A DNA stretch of 64,000 nt from VRUE01 sp963718775. Lineage in GTDB: Bacteria; Actinomycetota; Thermoleophilia; Solirubrobacterales; 70-9. A program made the position numbers and the translations under genes. The notes below the pieces were generated by a model. The model ran no database searches and was not told where the DNA came from. It saw only the letters and a list, made by a program, of their open reading frames with translations. Below are positions 18,401-27,247 of the stretch, one piece after another (within the stretch, counting starts at the first letter, position 1; each line of letters opens with the position of its first letter). The DNA is taken from the NCBI GenBank assembly GCA_963718775.1, contig OY970377.1:1302001-1366000 (forward strand). The letters run 5' to 3'.

Positions 18401-21400
18401 GGTCGTCGATAGCCACGTCACCAGGCGCTTTCAGCTGCCCGTCCCCCGTCCCCAGGGTGCCGAAAGCGCTTGACCAGCTAGGGCGGTAATTGGGAACCGA
18501 CCACTTCTGAATCCGATTGTTGCTCACGTCGGTTACCCAGAGCCCGCCTTTGTTGTCGACGGCGATCCCCATCGGGTAGGTGAAGCTGAACTGCCCGCTG
18601 CCCGAGCCCGCAGTGCCGAATTTGGCGAGGTATTTACCGGCCTGGTTGAACTGCTGAACACGGTTGTTTGACTGGTCGCCGACCCAGACGTTGCCCCTGG
18701 AGTCGACCTCGATCGCGTCGGGGTGATTGAGCTGGCCGTTGCCGGTGCCATAGGAGCCGAATTTCTGCACGAACGCCCCGGCTTCGTTGAACTGCGTGAC
18801 GCAGTTGAGGACCCAATCGACGACCCAAACCTTGCCTCCGGGGCCGATGTCGATGCTGTTGGCCTCACCGAACTGCCCGTCGCCGGATCCGGAGGAGCCG
18901 AATTTGGCGAGGAATTCCCCCGCCGAGTTGAGCTTTTGAATGCGCTTATTCATCGTGTCGGCGACGTAGACGTTTCCTTTGGCGTCGGTGGCGATGCCTT
19001 CCGGTGCTGCGAACTGGCCGTTGCCGGTGCCATAGGAGCCGACAGCTTTCAAGAATTCGCCTTTTTCGTTGAACTTCTGGATGCGGTTGTTGGTGGCGTC
19101 GGCGACCCAGAGGTTGCCCGACGGGTCGATCGCGATCGAGGTGGGCCGGTTGAACTGGCCGTTGCCCGAGCCTGCCGTGCCGAATTTGGAGACGTAGGCG
19201 CCGGCCGAGGTGAATTGCTGGATGCGGTTGTTGGTCTTGTCGACGACCCAGATGTTGCCGTTGGCGGCGACCGCCACGTCCGCGGGAGCTTTTAGCTGGC
19301 CGTCTCCGGTCCCCGAGGCGCCGAAGGAGCTCTGGTAGCTCGGCGCCGGCGGCACGTATTCGAGCGCTTCTTCTTCGGCCGGCGAGAGATCGCCGACACT
19401 GCCTGGATCCTTGATCGCGATCTCATCCAGCTTGCCCGCTGCATAGCTGTAATCGATCTTGGCGTAGCTTCCGGTGCGCAGCTCATCGGTGCGACCACTG
19501 GCGTTGAAGACGATCGCGGTGTCTGTCTCCCCGGATTCGTCGGCGAGCTTGTAGCCGCCCGCCTCCATTGTGACGGTCGCCTGAAGCTCAGGATCGAAGC
19601 TGCTTTTCCCCACTTCGGTCGGGAACTGAATCCCGTCTTCCATGGCGCCGCTGCCTTCAACCAGGCCAGCCGCCGTAGGCACGGGGCCTCCTTCGTTGCC
19701 CTCTGGGCCTTCGCCGCCCGGCGGAGAATAGAGCTCAGAGCATTCGCAACCTATGCCGCCGAATGTCAGCTCCGGAGTCTGGGCCAGTGTCCAACCATCA
19801 CCCCACTCGGTGTTCTCGGAGTTGGGCAGCTGGGAGTTGTAGAAGCGTTCGACTTCTAGGTCGGCAGCATAGCCCGGAACGTCGACGTCCTTCTCGCGGT
19901 AGACGAGGTTGCCGTTCATTACGTTGACGGCGAGTTCGGGGCGACTTGGATGCTCTTCTTCTGCTTCGTTGCCCTGCCCGTCGGGCAGCGGGAAGTACTG
20001 CATCACGTACTCGTCCTTCATCCCGGTGGCGGGGATGTATTCGAACTCGATCTCGCGTTTGAGCTCCTTGCCGACGAAATCGACCGCAACGACTTCCAGA
20101 GTATGGGGTCCCGCAGAAAGTCCATCAAGCCTGAGTGAATAGTTGACCGTTCTTTCGCAGCTGGTTTCCGGACAAGACGAGAGCGGCTGCCAGGGAACTT
20201 CCTTGGGCGTGCCGTCAAGGAAGACCTTGATGTCTTTTACGCCCGAGCGTTTCTGGGCGGCGCTGACTTTGTTGCCATCCTTGGCTTTGATTTCAAGGTT
20301 GTAGACGGGCAGGCTTAGTTCGTCATCGCCGTTTGCTTGCGGGTTTTCTCCTTCCCCGAAGGTGACTTTCTCACCGGTCTCTTCGGCAAGTTGCCCATTG
20401 AGAGCGACTTCGGGTGGAGTGCGATCCACCCTGGTCGTGAAGTTGTAGGGGCTGGAGACGTGGTAACTGTTGCCCACGGGATCTTCGGCGATGATCGTCG
20501 CCTGCTTTTCTCCTTGATCGAAGAACAGCCCATTAAGGTTGAACTGGCGCACTCTTTCCATTGGGCACGGACTCGTTTTGACTCCCGAGCAGCCAACCTG
20601 ATCCTGGATGATTGCAGTGCCTTCCGGACTGATCGTAATGAAGCGAACGCCAAGACCAGGGTCATTCGCTTTGACCGTAATGTTGACCGGCGTCGTATCG
20701 GTTACCCACTGACTTCCCGGTGTTCCCGAGACCGACGAGATCGTTGGTTTCTCGGGGTCATCGAGCCATAGGGTCGTCTGCCCAACGAAGAATTCATGCC
20801 CGCAGGCGAGACTTATCCCGCTCCCTGTATTCCTGATCCCGACCACAACGCGTCGGGTGCCATTTGTACCCACCGCGCCAGTGTTGTAACCGGCCGTTGC
20901 AACGCTTACCGGCTGATAGACACCGAGGCTGCCGCCACCGGGGCCATAGCCGACGTAGTCGTTCCACATTCCGACGTAGCCATGTGGCTGATTGCCGGGG
21001 CAGTTATTCACGGTGCCGTTGATCGGCCAAAAGCCAGCCTCACGCACGTAGGAGGTCACATTTGGAGGGTAGTACGCATACTGACCCCAGCTACCGGGAT
21101 AGTAGTACTGATTGTTACCTGCAGATCGGGTGTAGAGGCCAGGACCCCAGCAGCTAGTCGACAGGAAACAGGTCTTTTTCCCTTGATAGCCCGCTCCGGA
21201 GGCTTCCTCCCAGGTCCACTGAGCCAGCGTTTGCGGATTCCAACCGAGGTACCAGCCCTGGCCGTCTTCGAAGATTGGGTCGAGCAGTATCGGATAGGCG
21301 ATCTCGCTGATGCGATGCGGAATTCTCACCAGGATGGAGCTACCCTCAACCTCCAGCGAAGCCGGAACATCGACACCTTGAGCGTCAACTGCCCATGGAG

Positions 21401-22275
21401 CAGGAATTCTGCCGATGACGTTCTCCGATGAATCGATGGCTTCCGCACCCCCTTGTCCATCGCTGCGAAGGAATGCACCATCGGGAACCGACACCGGAAA
21501 CCGAAACTGCTCGGGGCTCTCTGGCGACCGCAGCTGCTCGAAAATCTCCACGCCATGGCTTATTGGCGCTACCAGCGTGTCCGTAGCCGTATCGGAATTG
21601 GCGAAGAAGAGGTTCTTGTCTTGAAATCGGGCGGCGGCAGTGTTGGGGGTTCCCGGCAGGCTGGCGACCCCGAGTTGAGATCCGATTTCGATCGAATCCC
21701 CTAGCGTGTCGGGGAGCTGGGTTTCCGTGAGGGCGTTTTCAGGCGCAAACCCGCCATCGAACCTGTACCAGCGCGAGGTCTACTGGCTCCTTGTCCTCGC
21801 CGGGCAACTTGCTTTCGACCGGGATTGGCGATTCAATCACTTCATTTTCACCGTCGTCGTTCGAGATCCGAACCGCGTTCGTGCCGAGTGTTTCGTTGAT
21901 GTCGAGATCGCTGAGGATGCGAGCCGGATCGGCATCTAGTTCGTTCAGCTGTTCGGTGAAGGTCGAGACGAGGAGCTGCTGGGCCTCTGGCCGCGAAAGT
22001 CCAGAAAATGCTTCACGAGAAGCATCGCGTTCTTGTTCGGCCTGGGGACTCGCAAGCTCTTCCTCTCGCGCCTGTTCTTCTTCTCTTTGTTCTTGTTCGG
22101 CTTTTGCGAGAGCTTCCGCGAGTTTGTCTGACGAGGGCGAAGCAGGAGCCGTTGGCTCTGAAGCAGGTTCTGACTCAGCCAGGACCGGTGCGGCCGACAG
22201 TGTGCATAGCAAGAGTCCGAACACCGCGATCCAATGCGTGCGTTTCACAACACGGCTCCCCCTGCCTACACCCAT
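15477..22275 (-). CDS. Giant RHS-type secreted protein with two NHL propellers and a C-terminal streptogrisin-like protease (frameshift and internal stop)
   Basis: The locus encodes about 2,260 codons. A signal peptide (IAVFGLLLCTLSAAPVLA) and coiled-coil are followed by a frame break near 21765 (one extra base). Next come lectin/Ig-like regions and an RHS entry segment NVMNGNLVYREKDVDVPGY (near 19.9 kb). Twelve NHL repeats form two sets of six (about 19.34-17.63 kb; for example NGNIWVVDKTNNRIQQF). RHS/YD repeats follow (YEYDTAGRLKKVTLPNGTYG, about 17.45 kb), then a PVPPPPPAPGSP linker and a region like the alpha-lytic/streptogrisin pro-domain. The trypsin-fold protease has LLTAGHC (His), GVDAMAIL (Asp) and GDSGAPV (Ser, about 15.68 kb). 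An in-frame TGA (15879-15881) lies between the Asp and Ser blocks. It probably acts as a secreted or surface effector. Confidence 0.8.
17641..19362 (-). repeat. Tandem duplication of an 861-nt unit encoding six NHL repeats
   Basis: The two halves (17641-18501 and 18502-19362) align with an offset of 861 nt (287 codons). For example, the 9-mer cacttctga recurs at 17641 and 18502, followed by nearly identical sequence. Each half encodes one six-bladed propeller ending in WVTDVSNNRIQKW. Divergence is mostly at silent or conservative positions, suggesting an intragenic duplication kept in frame. Confidence 0.85.
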
Positions 22276-22373
22276 TGGATCTCCCCCTCCACTTGCTTAG
22301 GTCGTGGCGGGGCAAGCTATCACTTGGGAAAGGTTGGTGGCTTAGTTTGGTACTTAATATTCTAGGTTTAATG

Positions 22374-22416
22374 GTGGAATTAGTTCCACTGACATGGAAA
22401 CTTTTTTTAGTGGAAT
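22374..22416. promoter_or_regulatory. Inverted-repeat cluster upstream of the giant gene
   Basis: GTGGAA-TTAG-TTCCAC (22374-22389) is a perfect hairpin, and a further AGTGGAAT lies at 22409-22416 after a T-run. This AT-rich stretch separates the lower-GC block from the normal-GC cfa cluster. It could be an operator for the giant gene or a terminator. The 22417-22498 remainder shows no gene. Confidence 0.35.
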
Positions 22417-22498
22417 GAGCGCTGCCACCTTGTCGTGAGGCAGGCCCATCGCCGCAGCTGAATACATCCGCTCGGCGGTTTCGCCCGTAGGCCTAGGG

Positions 22499-23085
22499 AT
22501 GAAGATCGCGATCGTCGGAAACCGGGGTCTCGGGCCTCGTCGCCGCCCGCCAGCTGCACCGTGAGCACGAGCTGGTCGTCTACGAGGCGGCCGAGCGGCC
22601 ACTCGCACACAGTGCGGGTCGATAGTGGCGGGGAGACGCACTGGATCGACACCGGCTTCATCGTCTTCAATGACCGTAACTACCCAGCTTCGAACGGCTG
22701 CTGGCGGAGCTCGGCGTCGCCAGCCAGCCCTTGCACATGGGCTTCTCGGTCTCCGACGGGCGCGGCGACTTCGAGTACGCCGGGACACCGCTCGGCCTCT
22801 TCGCCCGCCCCGCCAACCTGCTCAGCCCCTCCTTCCTCGGCATGCTGCGCGACTGGCGGCGCTTCAACCGCGAGGCGCCGGCGATGATCGGCACCGCGCC
22901 CTCGCTGGAGCAGCAGGGCTTCTCCCGGCACTTCGTCGGGCGGCTGATCGTCCGAGTTCTTCGAAACCACGGGATGTTCAGCCTCCGCGACCGGCCGAGT
23001 TGGCGGACGGTCAGCGGCGGCTCGATCAGCTACGTCGAGGCGATCGCGGCGCCCTGGCGCGAGTGGGTGCGGCTGGGCGGGCCCG
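22499..23085 (+). pseudogene. FAD-dependent amine-oxidase-like protein, N-terminal part (3' half missing)
   Basis: Starts at ATG 22499 with a dinucleotide-binding segment (MKIAIVG, then GVSGLVAARQL after frame repair). Further frames give ETHWIDTGFIVFNDRNYP, DFEYAGTPLGLFARP and SGGSISYVEAIAAPWREWV, all typical of the flavoprotein found beside DUF1365 and CFA synthase genes. About the last half of the usual 400-plus residues is absent. The sequence passes straight into the middle of the DUF1365 gene at about 23085, through the GC-rich string GGCGGGCCCGGTGCGG. It is either a real deletion or an assembly collapse. Confidence 0.7.
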
Positions 23086-23602
23086 GTGCGGCTGCTCGCC
23101 AACCTGCGCTACTTCGGCCACGCCTTCAACCCGGTCTACTTTCTACTACTACTGCTTCGACCCCGCCGGAGAACGGGTAGAGGCAGTTGTGGCGGATGTG
23201 AACAACATCCCTTGGGGAGAGGGTCATCCTTATGTGATGGCGCGCGGCGAGCGCCAGGGAGCCGTGCTGAGCGAAGAGCTGGACAAGCGGCTCCACGTCT
23301 CCCCCCTGATGGGGATGGAGCGGACCTACGCGCTGCGCGCCAGCGAGCCCGGCGAGAGCCTCAGCGTCCACATCGAGTCGCGCCCCGAGGGCGACGGACG
23401 GGACTTCGACGCGACGCTCTCGCTGCGCCGCCACGAGCTCAGCGGCGCGACCCTGAACCGGATGCTGGCCCGCCACCCGGTGATGTCGCTGCAGGTCGTC
23501 GCCAAGATCTACGCCCAGGCTCTGCGTCTGAAGCTGAAGGGAGCGCACTACTTCCCCCATCCCGAGGGGAGGCGCCCGAGGGGGGGTCCTATCGCCCTAG
23601 AG
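23086..23602 (+). pseudogene. DUF1365 family protein, N-terminal part missing
   Basis: It enters the family in mid-domain with RLLANLRYFGHAFNPVYF, then YYCFDPAGERVEAVVADVNN and RLHVSPLMGM, and ends near HYFPHPEG. These are the most conserved DUF1365 blocks. Roughly the first 80 residues that normally precede GGPVRLL are absent because of the junction with the flavoprotein gene. DUF1365 proteins usually sit between an amine-oxidase-like flavoprotein and CFA synthase and are thought to assist fatty-acid modification. A TAG in the shifted frame at 23598-23600 may be the true stop. Confidence 0.7.
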
Positions 23603-24784
23603 AACCGGCTCGCCCGCACCGCCGTCTGCCAGGCCCTCGCCCGCGTCCGCGCCGGGCGCATCGAGGTGCTCGAGGACGGCTGGCGCCGTAGCTTCGGCCC
23701 CGCCGACGCCGAGCTGCGCGCGACGGTGACGATCAACGACCCGGCCGCCTGGCGCGGGCCGCTGCGCGGCAGCGTCGGCCTCGGCGAGACCTACGTCGAC
23801 GGGCTCTGGGAGACCGACGACCTGGTCGCCCTGTTCCGCATCGCCGCCCGCGAGCTGCGCCAGCTCGACGGCCTGCGCGGCGCCGTCGCCCGGCCGCGCG
23901 GCCTGCTGCACCGCGCCGGCCACCTGGTGCCGAGGAACACGCGACCGGCCGCCCGCCAGCACATCGCCGCCCACTACGACCTCGGCAACGACCTCTTCGC
24001 CGCCTTCCTCGACGAGCGGATGATGTATTCCTGCGCCTACTTCCCCAGCGAAGACGCCAGCCTCGAGGAGGCGCAGCTGGCCAAGTTGGAGCGGATCTGC
24101 GAGCAGCTCCGCCTCGGGCCGCGCAACCACCTGCTGGAGATCGGCAGTGGCTGGGGCGGCCTCTCGATCCACGTCGCCCGCGAGTACGGCTGCCGGGTGA
24201 CCACGACGACGATCTCCGCCAAACAACACGAGCTGGCCCGGCAGCGCGTCCGCGACGCCGGCCTCGAGCGCCGGGTCACGGTGCTGGCCGAGGACTACCG
24301 CGACCTGCGTGGCCACTACGACCGCCTCGTCTCGGTGGAGATGATCGAGGCGGTCGGCTGGCAATACTTCGACGACTTCTTCCACCACTGCAGCGAGCTG
24401 CTCGACCCGGGCGGCCTGATGCTGCTGCAGGCGATCACGATCGACGACGACATCTACGAGATCGAGAAGGGCGCCCGCAGCTTCGCCAACACTCACGTCT
24501 TCCCCGGCGGCTGCCTGCCCTCGAAGCGCCTGATCGCCGACTGTGTCGCCCGCGTCACCGACATGCGCCAGGTCTGGGTCGAGGACATCACCGCCCACTA
24601 CCCGCCGACCCTCGCCGCCTGGCGCGAGCGCTTCTCCGCCACCTGGGAGCGACTCCGCTCGCACGGATACGACGAGCGCTTCCGCCGTCTCTGGGCTTTC
24701 TATCTCAGCACTTCCGAGGCGGGCTTCCGCGAGCGTAGGATCGGCGACGTGCAAGCCCTGTTCGCAAAGCCAGAGTGGCGGTGA
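23596..24784 (+). CDS. cfa: Cyclopropane-fatty-acyl-phospholipid synthase
   Basis: A SAM-dependent enzyme that adds a methylene across cis double bonds of membrane phospholipid acyl chains. From about residue 10 it follows the family: GSVGLGETYVDGLWE, HYDLGNDLFAAFLDERMMYS, the SAM site LEIGSGWGGLSIHVA, EMIEAVGWQYFDDFF, and the substrate-site stretch FANTHVFPGGCLPS. The frame is continuous to TGA 24784, so the gene is essentially complete at the 3' end. The exact start is unresolved: no ATG, GTG or TTG fits and the region 23570-23600 probably holds an insertion. The next gene overlaps by GTGA, indicating an operon. Confidence 0.92.
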
Positions 24785-25552
24785 GGAAGGGGAGCGGCGA
24801 GCCGCTCCTGCTGCTTCACGGGCTCGGTGGCTCGACCGCAGTCTGGAGCCCGGTGATCGAGAGGCTCTCCAGTGAGCGCGACGTGCTCGCCCTCGACCTG
24901 CCGGGGTTCGGCTCCGCCCCATCGCTTCCCGCCGGCGGCGAGCCGAACGCCGGCCAATCTCGCCGCGGCGGTGCGCGAGGCCTGCGCCGGGCTCGGCTTC
25001 GAGCGCCCCCACGTCGCCGGCAACTCGCTCGGCGGCTGGGTCGCCCTGGAGATGGGCCGCGCCGGGTGGGCCGCCTCGGTCACGGCGATCTCCCCCGCCG
25101 GGCTCTGGCGCAAGCCGCTCGGCGACCGGCGCGTCAATCCCCGCCTCTGGGCCAAGCGCCTGCGGCCATTCGTCTCACTCGCGTTGCGCACCAGGCGTGC
25201 CCGCGAATCGATGCTGGCGACGTTCGCGGCACGGCCCGACCGGATCCCCGCCAAGGAGGGCCGCGAGCTGGTCCTCGGCTGGATCGACTCGAGCGGCTAC
25301 GACGGCGCCAACCGCGCCATGCGCACCCACGTCTTCGACCCCACCGACTACCCCGACCTCCCGGTTACCCTCGCCTGGGGCGAGCTCGATCGGCTGCTCG
25401 CGCCTCCCCGCCCCGAGCGCCGTCCCGCCGGCGCTCGCTACCTCGTCCTGCCCGGTGTCGGCCACACGCCGATGTGGGACGACCCGGAGCTGATCGCCGA
25501 AACGCTGCTCCAGGGCAGCGCGGTCGCGGCCGCCGTTTCGGACGAGCTCTGA
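24781..25552 (+). CDS. Alpha/beta-hydrolase (one frame break)
   Basis: About 256 aa. The start GTG 24781 overlaps the cfa stop (GTGA). LLLLHGLGG (oxyanion-hole HG) and ALDLPGFG are in the first frame. After one extra base near 24940 the frame continues PANLAAAVREACAGLGF, then the nucleophile elbow GNSLGGW, WGELDRLL (acid) and PGVGHTPMWDD (His). The full catalytic triad is therefore present once the insertion is removed. Substrate is unknown. Co-transcription with cfa suggests a lipid-related esterase or lipase; this is inference. Confidence 0.82.
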
Positions 25553-25596
25553 GTTCTGGGAGAGTTCGGGAGGCGAGCAACCGAAAGGAGCGGCGA

Positions 25597-26343
25597 GTGA
25601 TCGTCGAGAGAACCGAGAATCCGCAGTGGCTGTCGAACGCCTACCTGGTCGCCGACGAGGCCAGCGGCAAGGGAGTGCTGATCGACGGCAACGACGACCT
25701 CGGGCCGCTGATCGAGCGCGCCGAGCGCGACGGGATCGAGATCACCCACATCCTCATCACCCACCCTCATCTCGACCACATCGCCGGCCTGGCGGCGGCG
25801 CAGCAGCGGCTCGGCGGCGTGCCGATGGTCGCCCACGCCGAGACCGCGGCGGAGATCGAGGAGGAGGTCGCGGAGACGATCGCCGACGGCGAGAAGCTCA
25901 GCACCGGCGGGCTCGAGTTCGAGGCGATATCGACCCCGGGGCACGCGGCCGGCCATCTCGCCTTCCTCGTCAACGGCAGCGACGTCTTCACCGCCGACGT
26001 CCTCTTCAAGGGCACGGTCGGGGGCACGATGGCGCCGGGCGCCAGCGGCTTCGATGACCTGCAGGCCTCGGTGATGCGGCTGATGGAGCTGCCGCCGCAG
26101 ACCGTCGTCCATCCCGGCCACCGCGAGTCGACGACGATCGGCGAGGAGCTGGACACCAACCCCTTCGTGCAGATCTGGCGCGGCGAGGAGGAGACCGGCG
26201 AGGAGCAGGTGACCGTCTGGGGCCGCGCGGCGACGCTGAAGCTCTGGGCGCCCGACTACGACGGCGGCAACAAGGCCTGGATCGTCTTCGCCGACGACGG
26301 CACCGAGGCCATCGTCGGCGGATCGCAGGTCGAGCGGGGCTGA
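25597..26343 (+). CDS. Metallo-beta-lactamase-fold hydrolase
   Basis: A 248-aa MBL-fold protein similar to glyoxalase II-like hydrolases. GTG 25597 has AGGAG 6 nt upstream; the frame is open further 5' but there it overlaps the hydrolase gene. Metal ligands are visible: THPHLDHIAG (HxHxDH), TPGHAAGHL (His), FTADVLF (Asp) and VVHPGHRE (His). About 60 extra C-terminal residues after the fold (VTVWGRAATLKLW...) are unusual and may be a small accessory domain. Substrate unknown. Confidence 0.88.
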   Translation: MIVERTENPQWLSNAYLVADEASGKGVLIDGNDDLGPLIERAERDGIEITHILITHPHLDHIAGLAAAQQRLGGVPMVAHAETAAEIEEEVAETIADGEKLSTGGLEFEAISTPGHAAGHLAFLVNGSDVFTADVLFKGTVGGTMAPGASGFDDLQASVMRLMELPPQTVVHPGHRESTTIGEELDTNPFVQIWRGEEETGEEQVTVWGRAATLKLWAPDYDGGNKAWIVFADDGTEAIVGGSQVERG

Positions 26344-26393
26344 CGCATCCGACTTTGACCACACTGGAGTGGGGTGAAAGTCGGATGCGCGTC
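26342..26393. terminator. Long-stem hairpin terminator
   Basis: GACGCATCCGACTTT (26342-26356) pairs with AAAGTCGGATGC-GC-GTC (26377-26393) with a 2-nt bulge. It starts at the stop codon of the MBL gene. A T-tract is absent, as in the other hairpins of this window. Confidence 0.65.
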
Positions 26394-26487
26394 AGCGGCT
26401 AGCGGATTACCGCCTCCAGCAGCCATCGGTGTCAGCGCCCCTGGTCCCTCGCACCGGAAGGGCTTGGGGTGGTCTTAGGATCAGCGC

Positions 26488-27171
26488 GTGAGCGCCGACC
26501 AACGCCAGACCAGCGCGCCGGAGCTGAAGGCCCAGATCGAGGCCGAGCGCGGCGGGCGGCCCTTCCTCGTCTACCGCGACGGCGCCGGCGAGCAGCACAT
26601 CGTCGTCATCGAGGACGGCACGGCCGAGCTCTGGGTGGGACGCGGCGAGGCCGCCGGCCTGCAGCTCGACTGGGACGAGGAGGTCTCCGCCCTGCACGCC
26701 CAGATCGAGGTCGTCGGCGGCGAGTGCACGCTGCTCGACGACGGCCTCTCCCGCAACGGCTCCTTCGTCGGCGAGCAGCGCGTCCACGGCCGGCGCCTGC
26801 TGCGCGACGGCGACACGCTGCGCTTCGGCCGCACCCGGGTGCTCTTCCGGCGCCCCGGCGAAGGCGGCGGCAGCGCCCCGGAAGCGACCGTCGTCGCCAC
26901 CGAGGTACCGGCCGCGGCGACCGTCTCCCCCGGCCAGCGGCGCGTGCTCGTCGCCCTCTGCCGCCCTTTCAAGGACGGCTCGTCGTTCGCCACGCCGCCG
27001 ACCAACCAGGCGATCGCCGCCGAGCTCCACCTCAGCGTCGACGCGGTCAAGACCCACATGCGCGCCCTCTTCGAGAAGCTCGGCGTCGAGGACCTGCCGC
27101 AGAACCGCAAGCGCGTCGCCCTGGTTGAGCGAGCGCTGCAGAGCGGCGTCGTCGCTCCCCGCGACCTCTAG
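26488..27171 (+). CDS. FHA-domain protein with C-terminal LuxR-like helix-turn-helix
   Basis: A 227-aa protein. Residues about 45-120 form an FHA phosphothreonine-binding domain (WVGRGEAAG, SALHAQIEVVGGECTLLDDG, SRNGSFVGEQRVHG). Residues about 150-215 hold a winged or LuxR-type helix-turn-helix (TNQAIAAELHLSVDAVKTHM, RALFEKLGV). FHA domains read Ser/Thr kinase signals, so this is probably a phospho-dependent transcription factor. The start is GTG 26488, with TAGGAT at 26476-26481 placed 6 nt upstream and no Shine-Dalgarno sequence, pointing to a leaderless mRNA. Confidence 0.85.
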   Translation: MSADQRQTSAPELKAQIEAERGGRPFLVYRDGAGEQHIVVIEDGTAELWVGRGEAAGLQLDWDEEVSALHAQIEVVGGECTLLDDGLSRNGSFVGEQRVHGRRLLRDGDTLRFGRTRVLFRRPGEGGGSAPEATVVATEVPAAATVSPGQRRVLVALCRPFKDGSSFATPPTNQAIAAELHLSVDAVKTHMRALFEKLGVEDLPQNRKRVALVERALQSGVVAPRDL

Positions 27172-27247
27172 CCCCGCCGGCCCCTGGACACATGTGCGAT
27201 TGGGACGCTGCGCGCTTTCGGCCCACACTGACTCGTTAGTCCTGACA

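Noticed and set aside
22625..24784. A single 719-codon flavoprotein/DUF1365/CFA synthase fusion
   Set aside because: The three parts match three separate families normally encoded side by side. The continuous frame results from insertions and a deletion rather than a designed fusion.
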